From NCBI GenBank assembly GCA_031262705.1, contig JAISHD010000010.1:1-38016 (forward strand): a stretch of 38,016 nt of DNA. Direction: 5' to 3'. Shown here in pieces: positions 8,201 to 15,907 of this stretch. A model generated the notes under the pieces. That model was not told where the DNA came from. It was given only the letters and a program-made list of their open reading frames with translations, and searched no databases. Position numbers and translations under genes: made by a program. The number at the start of each line of letters is the position of its first letter. The first letter of the stretch is position 1. This DNA is from Methanocalculaceae archaeon. GTDB taxonomy: Archaea > Halobacteriota > Methanomicrobia > Methanomicrobiales > Methanocorpusculaceae.

Positions 8201-10343
8201 GTCGTTTCATCCAAGTCTGCAGGAGATTCTGCTTTCTGGCCTCGGGTGGGACGAGCTGCGGCCAGTACAGGAGGAGACCTGCCGGGCGGTGTCCGGAGGA
8301 GCGGACGTAGTGGTACTCGCACCAACCGCAGGAGGAAAGACGGAGTCAGCGTTCATTCCGGTGATCGATGCGCTGCTGAAGATGGGGTCGTCCGGACTTG
8401 GGGCGATTTATCTGTCGCCCTTAAAGGCGCTCATCAATGATCAGGAGGACCGGATTCTGCTGATGTGCGGGCGTGCCGGGCTGACGGTTGCATCCCGGCA
8501 CGGCGACGTGGCCTCCCGCGACCAGTGGAAGTTTTCCGCAGACGGGGAACTGCCGAATCTTTTGCTCACGACACCCGAGTCGCTGGAGGTTCTGCTCGGC
8601 GATCCCGACTCAAGGGGGGCGTTTGCCTCCGTCCGGTTTGTGATCATCGATGAGATTCACGCATTCATGGAGACGGATCGCGGAGTGCATCTCCGGTGTC
8701 TGCTGGACCGGCTGGAGATGGTTTCCGCCGGACGACGGACTGTTCAGAGAATCGGGTTGTCGGCGACGGTCGGAAACCCGGAGGAGCTGCTGGCATGGCT
8801 GTCTGGACCGGGACGGAAAAAGCAGCTGGTACAGATTCCATCGCCCGCAACGCCGAAGCTGTTTTCTTTTGTGGTGGAGGAGGAGTTTTCCACGGCAGTC
8901 CAGGCGGTGGCAGACGCGGTGCGGGGAAAGAAGGCGCTGGTATTTGTGGACAGCCGGAGTTTTGCGGAGCGGCTGATGGTGCCGCTTTCCGATCTGGTGT
9001 CCGGGGTGCATCTGCATCACTCGTCGGTGTCGGCGGAGGATCGTGCGGAGGCGGAAGCAGCGTTTGATCAGGGCGGCGGGACGTGTGTTATCTGTACGAG
9101 TACGATGGAACTCGGAATTGATATCGGTGATCTGGATCTGGTGGTGCAGTACGGGCCGCCGCGATCGGTTGCGTCGTTTCTGCAGCGGCTGGGACGTACC
9201 GGCAGGCGCGGACAGGCGGCAGAGATGACGTTTGTTCTGCAAAGCCCGTGCGATCTGCTGGTTGCTGCGGCGACGATTGAGTCGGCGATGCGGCATGAGA
9301 TTGAGCCGCTCACGGCTCCGGCACATGCGTACCATGTGATGGTCCAGCAGCTGTTTCTTCTGCTGAAAAGCAGGTTAGGAGGAGTTTCACAGAAGACGAT
9401 AACCGCGGCGCTTCGTTCCCTTTCGCCGTTTGCGATGGTGCCGCCCGATACTATGGCGAAGCTGCTTGGGTATCTTGCGGAGCAGGAGTATCTGGTCCGC
9501 GACGGGGATCTATATTCTGCCGGGTCGCGGGCAGAACGGGAGCTGGGGAAGTCGAACTGGATTACACTGATTTCGGTGATTCACGATACGGGAGGATATC
9601 TTGCGGTGCTGCCGGACGGGACGATTGTGGGAACTCTGGACCCCCGGTTTGTGGGAAGCGAACCCGGCAAGATGTTTTCGTTTACGGGGAAAAACTGGCG
9701 GCTGCTCTTCCGCGATGATGTGCATAAGCGTGCGCTGGTGGAGCCGGCATCTACCTCCGGCAGCGGCGTGAAACGACCGTTCTGGAGCGGAAGCGGGATG
9801 CGGGGGGCGGATGCATCGCCCACAGTCTGTGGCGCGGTCTGTCAGCTTCTTGCCCGGGGAAAGACGCTTCTTCCGCTGCCGCAGGGTGCGGAGAAGATGC
9901 TTGCGGATCTGATCCGGATGCTGCCGGAGGATTTTGTACCGGGATGCGTACATGTCCGTGCCGAGCCGGAGGTCAGCGGCTGGTCGGTGGTCGCCGCAAC
10001 ATTTCTTGGAACACGAGCAAACATGGTTCTCGTACGTCTGCTAAAAAACCGGCTGGCGGACGGAAAATACAGCATGCATTATGATCAGTTTGCGATACGC
10101 ATCTTCGGATGGGAGTCGCCGGATGCGGCGGAGCGGATCGGCGATCTTCTGCGGGAACTGGCGCGGACGGATGCAGCGGTACTCGCAGGTGAGATGCCTG
10201 AGCTACCAGATACGACGTGGAAGTTCGGGGCGATGCTGCCGCGGGAGATGCTTGCGGAGATGGCGGCGGATGAATATTACCGGCTGAGTTTTGTTCTTGC
10301 CGGAATTTCTGAGGTGCGGGTGCGGGAGAATATCTACAGGTAG
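8187..10343 (+). CDS. Lhr-like DEAD/DEAH-box superfamily 2 helicase
   Basis: A 718-residue ATP-dependent helicase. Motifs in order: Walker A APTAGGKT (45-52), motif Ia YLSPLKALINDQ, TTPESLEVLL, motif II DEIHAF, motif III LSATVGNPEELLAWL, and in the second RecA domain STMELGIDIGDLDLVVQ and motif VI QRLGRTGRRG. The pattern, notably DEIH, SPLKALINDQ and the TGRRG form, matches the Lhr group. The C-terminal 300 residues would hold the winged-helix and accessory domains. Lhr-core proteins are usually longer, about 850 residues, so this is a shorter variant. The start overlaps the thioredoxin stop by 14 bases. The stop overlaps the convergent DUF1624 gene by 10 bases. A nucleic-acid repair role is inferred from the family. 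Confidence 0.88.
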   Translation: MTLFESFHPSLQEILLSGLGWDELRPVQEETCRAVSGGADVVVLAPTAGGKTESAFIPVIDALLKMGSSGLGAIYLSPLKALINDQEDRILLMCGRAGLTVASRHGDVASRDQWKFSADGELPNLLLTTPESLEVLLGDPDSRGAFASVRFVIIDEIHAFMETDRGVHLRCLLDRLEMVSAGRRTVQRIGLSATVGNPEELLAWLSGPGRKKQLVQIPSPATPKLFSFVVEEEFSTAVQAVADAVRGKKALVFVDSRSFAERLMVPLSDLVSGVHLHHSSVSAEDRAEAEAAFDQGGGTCVICTSTMELGIDIGDLDLVVQYGPPRSVASFLQRLGRTGRRGQAAEMTFVLQSPCDLLVAAATIESAMRHEIEPLTAPAHAYHVMVQQLFLLLKSRLGGVSQKTITAALRSLSPFAMVPPDTMAKLLGYLAEQEYLVRDGDLYSAGSRAERELGKSNWITLISVIHDTGGYLAVLPDGTIVGTLDPRFVGSEPGKMFSFTGKNWRLLFRDDVHKRALVEPASTSGSGVKRPFWSGSGMRGADASPTVCGAVCQLLARGKTLLPLPQGAEKMLADLIRMLPEDFVPGCVHVRAEPEVSGWSVVAATFLGTRANMVLVRLLKNRLADGKYSMHYDQFAIRIFGWESPDAAERIGDLLRELARTDAAVLAGEMPELPDTTWKFGAMLPREMLAEMAADEYYRLSFVLAGISEVRVRENIYR

Positions 10344-11102
10344 CCAAACGGCATGCCAAGTACCTGGGATACAACCATGACGACGTAGAGGACTGCGGCG
10401 ATGATCGGGAGATGCAGGAGATAGATCTCCAGCGAATGCCGGCTAATCAGGGCAAAAGTTCTGCCGATGGCTCCCACATCCGGGATACAAAACCGGCGGA
10501 CACCTTTAGGATAGAGGACAGAACCAATAGCGACACCGAGAAGCATGACGCCGACCCAAGGGAGGAGCGGGAAGTAGTCACGCGGATAGAACATGCCTTC
10601 TGGGAGAATACCAAACGGTAACAGCCATATCGGGCCGGTGTGAATGGATTTGACGATGAAACCCACCCAGATGAGAATGGCGGCAGGGATGATGTTCCAT
10701 TTGCCGAGCCGGAGAAACGGGATGCAGATGATCATGGACAAACCCATCATCTGCAGGAAGTTGAAGAGCATGTAGTTACCGTCGCCGATGATGAAGTGGA
10801 TGGCAAGGGAGGCAACGACGGCGACGACTATGCCGATAAGGAAAATTTGGGTACCTCGTTTGAGAATTGCCGTATGATATTCGCGTTTCGGGTGACCAGC
10901 CATTCTGCCGTACCGGAGAATGAGGGCAACACCGGATATTATGACGAAGACACTTGTCCCAAGGTGAATGTAGCGGCAGACCTCATAGTACCATTCCATG
11001 GGTCATGTGAAAGATTACCATGAGAGAGATGATGTGAAAGAGAATCATCCCGACAAGGGAGAGCCCTCTGACTGCATCAACTTCCCAGTACCGTTCACCC
11101 AT
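10334..11102 (-). pseudogene. DUF1624 membrane protein (heparan-alpha-glucosaminide N-acetyltransferase-like), frameshifted
   Basis: Reading from the ATG at 11102 gives MGERYWEVDAVRGLSLVGMI and a first membrane helix, then TGA at 10983-10985. The rest of the protein continues in another frame from near 10999 (EWYYEVCRYIHLG onward) as a 221-residue stretch with about six membrane helices. Joined, it aligns end to end with the intact paralogue at 31683-32450, including the D-x-x-RG motif, the PRDYFPLLPWVG segment and the final helix. One extra base, near the GGG at 11000-11002, explains the break. Family members are multi-helix membrane proteins, some of which acetylate sugars; the substrate here is unknown. 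A TATA element (CTTTTAAAG) is at 11153-11161. Confidence 0.85.
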
Positions 11103-11408
11103 TGTCTTTTGTGTTGGTGCTGTCGGATAATGGCTTTTGTACTTGTGGCTTTCTTTAAAAGTCTGACAAGCCTCCTTCCCCGCATGAGCAGGAATTTTTC
11201 CGATTCAAAAAATATTTCGACTTTGGTTTTGTTTGAAGCAGACTGAAGACATGTGATTCGCGGTCGTTCCAAATAAAACCAAGGACAAAATCCCACAGAT
11301 AACGAAAATGATATAATTTGGTTGGTTCATTCAACAACACTGATAGATAGACCACCTCCTTTTTTCAGAAAACCGAATTGGAGAGCAGTACCCACAAAAA
11401 GAAAAAAA
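11103..11408. other. Spacer between the broken DUF1624 gene and a small protein gene
   Basis: It contains the candidate TATA box of the DUF1624 gene at 11153-11161 (minus strand). The remainder is AT-rich with no convincing coding region, repeat or structured RNA. The adjoining small gene reads toward it on the minus strand, so 11340-11405, which has a CCTCC and a T-run (plus strand), is probably its 3' untranslated region. Confidence 0.4.
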
Positions 11409-11633
11409 TTACATATTCTCCAGATACTTCTTCAGCGCATTCCAGTCGCGGATCTTCAGAATTTCGCCCGCTGTATGCTTTTCATGATGATTCAGCTCCT
11501 TTGAGTGGTGAATACCATCGCCGAGTTTTGCAATGCGCACTTCAACAACATCATTATCGCCTTCTCTCTGGATTGCAGCAATCTGTTCAAGATAAGCTAC
11601 AATCTCTGCCTTTTTTGCTGCACTGGTTGCCAT
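11409..11633 (-). CDS. Small hypothetical protein, 74 residues
   Basis: A mostly helical, charged protein beginning MATSAAKKAEIVAYLEQI, with the middle segment VRIAKLGDGIHHSKELNHH rich in histidine, and no membrane helix or signal peptide. I do not recognise a family. A TATA-like TATATT (about 11657-11662, minus strand) and AAGGATGA about 10 bases before the ATG support expression. The neighbours are a damaged ABC module and a damaged DUF1624 gene, neither of which hints at a job. Confidence 0.55.
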   Translation of the reverse strand: MATSAAKKAEIVAYLEQIAAIQREGDNDVVEVRIAKLGDGIHHSKELNHHEKHTAGEILKIRDWNALKKYLENM

Positions 11634-11747
11634 AGAGAGTAATCATCCTTCATAGAATATACACACTTGGGTAGCGGCAGAATCAGATACCGCACAAAAG
11701 ATGGAGAAACAGGGTAACCCCTGCCTGCAGCAGCCACACCATTCACA

Positions 11748-12367
11748 TCACACCGCATCCCAGCGTTCAAACGACCGCAGCGAAATCCGCCACGAAATCC
11801 ACAGCCCCAAAAGCCCCAATACTGCAAAAATCACAGCCCAGACACCGATAACCTCAGGTTTCAGCAGATCACGCCAGTACACCGCAGTCACCGGTACAAC
11901 ACACACAACCAGAAACAATATAATTCCGATATTGATGCGGTACACAAAATACACCGCAAACATCAGATCCAGCATCAGCAGTGCAAGCCCGATACATCCC
12001 GCCCACCAGATCAGTGGCGAAACTTCCAGCAGATCATACCCATTCAGAAACATCACTGAACCAACCGCCGCTACACCGCAGATCAGCGCCGCCGCACCAA
12101 GACAGAGAAGCGCAAACGCATACCGGGCGGCCAGAATCTCCCTACGGGAAAGCGGCAGGGAAAGTGCATACCGCTCCCACCGGCTGGATGTATCCATATG
12201 GTCATAGCATTGACTGACAGTGTAAGAACCATTGCGCCCGCAATCAGAAACGCAGCCGAGCTAACACCCTGCGGCACAAATATCACCATACCGACAACGA
12301 TCACCAGCGCCATCAGCACAATGGCCTTCCGCAGATATATCCAGTCCTTTAACAGCAGTCCGTTCAT
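11748..12367 (-). pseudogene. ABC-2-type permease paralogue A, frameshifted
   Basis: Last gene of the ABC module. The N-terminal part starts MNGLLLKDWIYLRKAIVLM, runs to LSVNAM, and then leaves frame. The remainder, DTSSRWERYALSLPLSRREI onward with five further hydrophobic helices, continues in another frame to 11748. Alignment with permease B (VNTYDTTVRWDKYAASLP) is gap-free if eight bases around 12196-12206 are removed. On the plus strand the site reads CATA-TGGT-CATA, that is, a four-base direct repeat flanking four bases. The restored length is about 204 residues. The family forms the membrane half of small exporters of the bacitracin/Ytr type. Confidence 0.8.
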
Positions 12368-12373
12368 ATTTTT

Positions 12374-13018
12374 TTAGAACTCCTTCTTCATATAAATCCG
12401 CACCGAAAGCCGGTAGGACACAACAACTCCAATCACCGCCACTGCGGTCAGAGCGCCCGCAATCATCGAAAGAGGCAGTATCGGGAAGGTCAATCCGGAC
12501 GGAAGGAGCAGAAACGTCAGCCCGAGAATTACCACAACCGGTACCAGCGCGATCATTATGATAATATAGCGCGTCACCTCATTCCCGAACTTCAGTGTCA
12601 GCGGCAGTATAACACTGCCCACCAACAGCCCGCAGGCAAGAAACATCACCGTCAGTGTCAGAGGATCCAAAACCGAAAGAAAAACTCCCTCACCCGGTAG
12701 CAGAACCGTCATCATCGTCGCAATTATCAGGGAAATAATGCCCGCAACACTCATCCCGATCAACATCAGCTGATACCGCGTCCACACAATTTCCTTGCGG
12801 GTCACAGGCAGACTTGCCGCGTATTTATCCCACCGTACTGTCGTATCATACGTGTTCACCGTCATCGGCAGCATTGCACCGAATATAATCAGAAGAATGT
12901 ACACCGGCAGCTCGTTTCCCTGCGGAACAAAAATCACGCAGAAGAACAGCATCACAAGTACCAGATACTTCGTCGTGGAACTCAGGTTCAGCAGATCCTT
13001 ATACAACAGTCCGTTCAT
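12374..13018 (-). CDS. ABC-2-type permease paralogue B
   Basis: A 214-residue membrane protein with about six helices: two near the N-terminus (YLVLVMLFFCVIFV and ILLIIFGAMLPM), a conserved cytoplasmic loop TTVRWDKYAASLPVTRKEIVWTR, then four more helices. It is the only intact member of the three tandem permeases. It starts MNGLLYKDLLNL, like its two neighbours. Six bases separate it from permease A. With the ATPase encoded upstream it should form an exporter; the substrate is unknown. Related modules in Firmicutes are involved in antibiotic or cell-envelope stress responses. Confidence 0.82.
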   Translation of the reverse strand: MNGLLYKDLLNLSSTTKYLVLVMLFFCVIFVPQGNELPVYILLIIFGAMLPMTVNTYDTTVRWDKYAASLPVTRKEIVWTRYQLMLIGMSVAGIISLIIATMMTVLLPGEGVFLSVLDPLTLTVMFLACGLLVGSVILPLTLKFGNEVTRYIIIMIALVPVVVILGLTFLLLPSGLTFPILPLSMIAGALTAVAVIGVVVSYRLSVRIYMKKEF

Positions 13019-13023
13019 ACTAT

Positions 13024-13670
13024 TTAGAACTCCGTGTTTGTGTAAATCCTCACCGAAATCCGATAGGACACATAGACAACAACTGCTGCAGCCGCGGCCA
13101 AAACACCCAGAATCATCGGCATCGCTACTGATGTAGGCAGTGCTGTTCCCGATACATCCAGCAGAAACGTCAGCCCGAGAATCAGCAGGAAAGCTGCGCC
13201 GTAAACCATTATGAAAAGGTAACGCATCTTCTCAGCCCGAACTTCAGCGTCAGCGGCAGCATAATACTGCCCAGAAAAATCCCGCAGGCAACGAATATGA
13301 CCGCCAACGCCAGCGGGTTTATAAATGTAACAAAAACTCCCTTTCCCGGCATCAGAACCGTCATCGCGACCGCAATTGTCAGGGAAACAATTCCTGCAAC
13401 ACAAACGCCGCCCAGCATCAGCTGATATCGCGTGCCCACAATTTCCTCGCGAATCATCGGCAGACTTACTGCGTACTTATCCCACCGTGCTGTCGTGTCA
13501 TACGTAATCGTCGATATCGGCAGCATTGCACCGAACAGAACCAGAATAATGAGCACCGGCAGTTCATTTCCCATCGGGATAAAAATTGCACAGAAGATCA
13601 GTATCATCACCGCCAGATACTTCATCGTTGAGTTCAGGTTCAGTAGATCCTTATAGAGCAGCCCGTTCAC
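13024..13670 (-). pseudogene. ABC-2-type permease paralogue C, frameshifted
   Basis: The GTG start at 13670 overlaps the ATPase stop in a GTGA arrangement. The first part (NGLLYKDLLNLNSTMKYL to LPLTLKFG) is closely similar to permease B. It then leaves frame, while the expected continuation AEKMRYLFIM to YRISVRIYTNTEF is found in another frame ending at 13024. Restoring one G in the GGG at 13236-13238 rejoins them into about 215 residues. B and C look like a recent tandem duplication. Whether the break is a true mutation or a sequence error cannot be decided here. Confidence 0.8.
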
Positions 13671-14527
13671 AGTTCTTCACCCCGCGAATAGAACAGCATG
13701 ATCGACTCGGTTGTTACCGGATCCATTACCATCCCCGGATACCGGGAGGCAAACGACTTCTTGTCGCGAATCAGTACCTCGCAGCCGAACTGATTTGTGC
13801 GGTACCGGATAACCTGGTCTTTGCCGATTCCGGCGAGGTCTTCTGTGCCGCATTTTACAATGCCCATGCTGTCCATCAGTTCATCGCGACTCACCGAGAA
13901 GACAATTTTGCCATGGTGAATAAATGTCAGATAGTCTGCGATCTTGTCGAGGTCACTTGTGATATGCGATGATATCAGAATTGCATGGTTTTCGTCCTGA
14001 ATGAAGTCAAGGAAGATGTCAAGAATCTCTTCACGCACGATTGGGTCAAGACCGCTGGTAGCTTCATCGAGGATCAGTACGTCCGGTTTGTGGGCGAGAG
14101 CCGCCGCAATGCCGAGCTTCATTTTCATCCCGCGGGAGAATTCTTTGATTTTCTTCTTTTCCCCAAGACCAAACTGGGTAAGATACTTTTGATATAGTTT
14201 CCCGTCCCAATTCTGATAGATCTTTCCAAGGATTTTGGAAATGTCAGCAGGAGTGAGGTTGTCGTGGAAACAGCATTCATCAAACACCACGCCAATTCTC
14301 TCCTTAATCTTCTTTTCATGACTGTTCAGGTCCATGCCGAGAATTTCAACCGTTCCCGCGTCGCGGTGGACGAGATTGAGCATTGCCTTGATCGTCGTTG
14401 ATTTTCCTGCACCGTTTTCCCCGATGAATCCCATGATGCATCCTTTTGGTACGGCAAGGGAGACATTGTCCAGAGCAAAGTCCTGATAGGCTTTGCAAAG
14501 ATTCGTTACTTTTATTGCATACTCCAT
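13667..14527 (-). CDS. ABC transporter ATP-binding protein of a GntR-linked exporter
   Basis: A 286-residue ATPase: Walker A GENGAGKST (36-44), Q-loop region VGVVFDE, signature FSRGMKMKL near 136, Walker B VLILDEATSGLDP and H-loop ISSHITSDLDK. The C-terminal 70 residues are the extension typical of the BcrA/YtrB branch. The ATG at 14527 is four bases after the GntR stop and follows GGAGAG; a longer reading would overlap the regulator. It powers the permeases encoded directly downstream. Confidence 0.92.
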   Translation of the reverse strand: MEYAIKVTNLCKAYQDFALDNVSLAVPKGCIMGFIGENGAGKSTTIKAMLNLVHRDAGTVEILGMDLNSHEKKIKERIGVVFDECCFHDNLTPADISKILGKIYQNWDGKLYQKYLTQFGLGEKKKIKEFSRGMKMKLGIAAALAHKPDVLILDEATSGLDPIVREEILDIFLDFIQDENHAILISSHITSDLDKIADYLTFIHHGKIVFSVSRDELMDSMGIVKCGTEDLAGIGKDQVIRYRTNQFGCEVLIRDKKSFASRYPGMVMDPVTTESIMLFYSRGEEL

Positions 14528-14531
14528 TCTG

Positions 14532-14924
14532 TTACTCTCCGTTGTAGAGCAGTTCGAGGATTTCCTGAAGTTCCTCATAGGTGATGCCGCTTTGTGCGGC
14601 GATGTCTACGGCTTTTTGCAGATACTCTTCGCAAAGCCGCATTTGTTCTTCTTTGATGATCTCAAGGTTCGATCCTGCGACAAAGCTGCCTTTGCCGATG
14701 ACGGTTTCGATGAAACCGTCATGTTCCAGATCGGTGTAGGCACGCTTTGTGGTGATTACACTGATGCGCAGTTCCTTTGCAAGAAGGCGCATGCTCGGCA
14801 GTGCAGTCCCTTCGGGGAGTTCTCCGCTGATGATCATGCGTTTGATCTGCGAGGTAATCTGCTCGTAAATGGGCTTATCACTTGCATTGCTGATGATGAT
14901 GTTCACGAGTTCCTCCTGCGTCAT
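14532..14924 (-). CDS. GntR-family transcriptional regulator, YtrA type
   Basis: About 130 residues. A winged helix-turn-helix of the GntR family covers roughly residues 15-80: PIYEQITSQIKRMIISGELPEGTALPSMRLLAKEL, then ISVITTKRAYTDLEHDGFIETVIGKGSFV. A short helical C-terminal tail (LLYNGE end) replaces the usual ligand domain, as in the YtrA subfamily. Such regulators normally repress the ABC operon they head, which fits here because the ATPase starts four bases downstream. The start is uncertain: ATG 14924 is used, with other in-frame ATGs upstream at 14942 and 14954. GntR proteins are uncommon in archaea, so bacterial origin is inferred. Confidence 0.88.
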   Translation of the reverse strand: MTQEELVNIIISNASDKPIYEQITSQIKRMIISGELPEGTALPSMRLLAKELRISVITTKRAYTDLEHDGFIETVIGKGSFVAGSNLEIIKEEQMRLCEEYLQKAVDIAAQSGITYEELQEILELLYNGE

Positions 14925-14930
14925 ATTGTA

Positions 14931-14947
14931 TGTATCGTGCATATACA
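14931..14947 (-). promoter_or_regulatory. Candidate GntR operator overlapping the promoter
   Basis: TGTAT-N7-ATACA is an inverted repeat seven bases upstream of the chosen GntR start and overlaps the only TATA-like sequence there. Autoregulation of YtrA-type operons through such palindromes is common. The arms are short, so this is tentative. Confidence 0.35.
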
Positions 14948-15031
14948 TTAACACTTTTGCATGGGAGAAGTTTTCCGGCAGAGTTTTTTCAAAAACCGAT
15001 CATCAGGCATCTTTATCAGATGACACAACCA

Positions 15032-15377
15032 ATGTATTACCCAAACAGGGGTAGATATTCTGGGTCGAATAGAAAACGCAAATCAGGACGTAGCAGAAGA
15101 TGGAAGTATTATTCGTGTAAAACTTCCGAACCGTCGCACAAAAGAACAGTTTGCTCAGGCAGAGCTGATGCTTGGCTCAAACCATATCAAAGTCCGCTGC
15201 TCAGACGGTATCACCCGTCTTGGCCGGATTAAGGGAAAAATTAAGAAACGGGTCTGGATCCGCGAAGGCGACATTCTCATTGTTATTCCGTGGGATTTCC
15301 AGGACGACAAATGTGACATCGTTTACCGCTACACTACCCCGCAGGTAGACTGGCTTCGCGCACACAAATATCTCTGA
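15032..15377 (+). CDS. eif1A: Translation initiation factor aIF1A, needs a one-base frame correction
   Basis: aIF1A binds the 30S A-site during initiation. The OB-fold core is clear: RVKLPNRRTKEQFAQAELML, IKVRCSDGITRLGRIKGKIK, KRVWIREGDILIVIPWDFQD and PQVDWLRAHKYL to the TGA at 15377. In this frame there is no ATG, GTG or TTG between the upstream stop at 15021 and the core. The ATG at 15032 lies in another frame and gives MYYPNRGRYSGSNR, a typical basic tail. Deleting one A from the AAAA at 15073-15076 joins the tail to NANQDVAEDGSIIRVKLP and gives about 114 residues, the normal size. The factor is essential, so a sequencing error is the likeliest explanation. An unusual start codon is the alternative. 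Confidence 0.9.
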
Positions 15378-15389
15378 ACACATCACCAC

Positions 15390-15400
15390 CATTTTTTTTC
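15390..15400 (+). terminator. T-run after aIF1A
   Basis: A run of eight T lies just after the aIF1A stop and shortly before the FmdE-domain gene. It probably ends the aIF1A transcript. Confidence 0.4.
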
Positions 15401-15410
15401 TCGAACTATC

Positions 15411-15854
15411 ATGGTACAGATTCCTGCATTTGAAACAGTAGCACAGGCTCACGGACACACTTGCCCCGGCATCGCCCTTGGATACAAGATTGCCGTTGTT
15501 GCGGCGGCATGGGCCGGGGAGAAGGAGGTCAGAATTGTCGCCCACACCACCCGTTGTCCGCTGGACGCGCTCAAAGTTACCTTTGACGTGAAAAATCATC
15601 CGGAACGTATGGACGTTGCTGATACCAACACAGTCAGCTTCGTCATCACAAAACCAAACGGTCGGAAACTCTTCATCGATGAGCTGCCGGGAACGCATCT
15701 GACCAGTGATGAACTTACCCGGATCAAGAAAAAAATTGAGATCGGTACTGCAACCCCAGGAGATCTGCGCCGCATGAGTGAGATCAAAAACGAACTTTTC
15801 CACGTCATGCAGGCAATCCCGGACGAAAAATTATTCTCCGTTCGCGAAGAGTAA
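15411..15854 (+). CDS. FmdE-domain protein
   Basis: A 147-residue protein with the FmdE hallmark HGHTCPGIALGYK at about residues 14-26, where His and Cys are likely metal ligands, and a second conserved segment HTTRCPLDALK. The domain is named for a protein that accompanies molybdenum formylmethanofuran dehydrogenase, but is not the catalytic subunit. This copy lacks the C-terminal zinc finger of longer members and is not beside any fmd or fwd gene. The role is unknown; metal or pterin-cofactor handling is a guess. Confidence 0.8.
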   Translation: MVQIPAFETVAQAHGHTCPGIALGYKIAVVAAAWAGEKEVRIVAHTTRCPLDALKVTFDVKNHPERMDVADTNTVSFVITKPNGRKLFIDELPGTHLTSDELTRIKKKIEIGTATPGDLRRMSEIKNELFHVMQAIPDEKLFSVREE

Positions 15855-15907
15855 CTTCGTCTAAACGATATTCTTTTTACATCTCAGCCCCCATCTGAAA
15901 TTGAACT

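Noticed and set aside
8610-9335. A 241-codon open frame on the minus strand, rich in arginine
   Set aside because: Antisense to the Lhr-like helicase; composition is the usual result of reading GC-rich codons backwards.
11155-11355. A 66-codon open frame upstream of the broken DUF1624 gene
   Set aside because: It covers the likely promoter of that gene, has no ribosome binding site, and shows no coding character.
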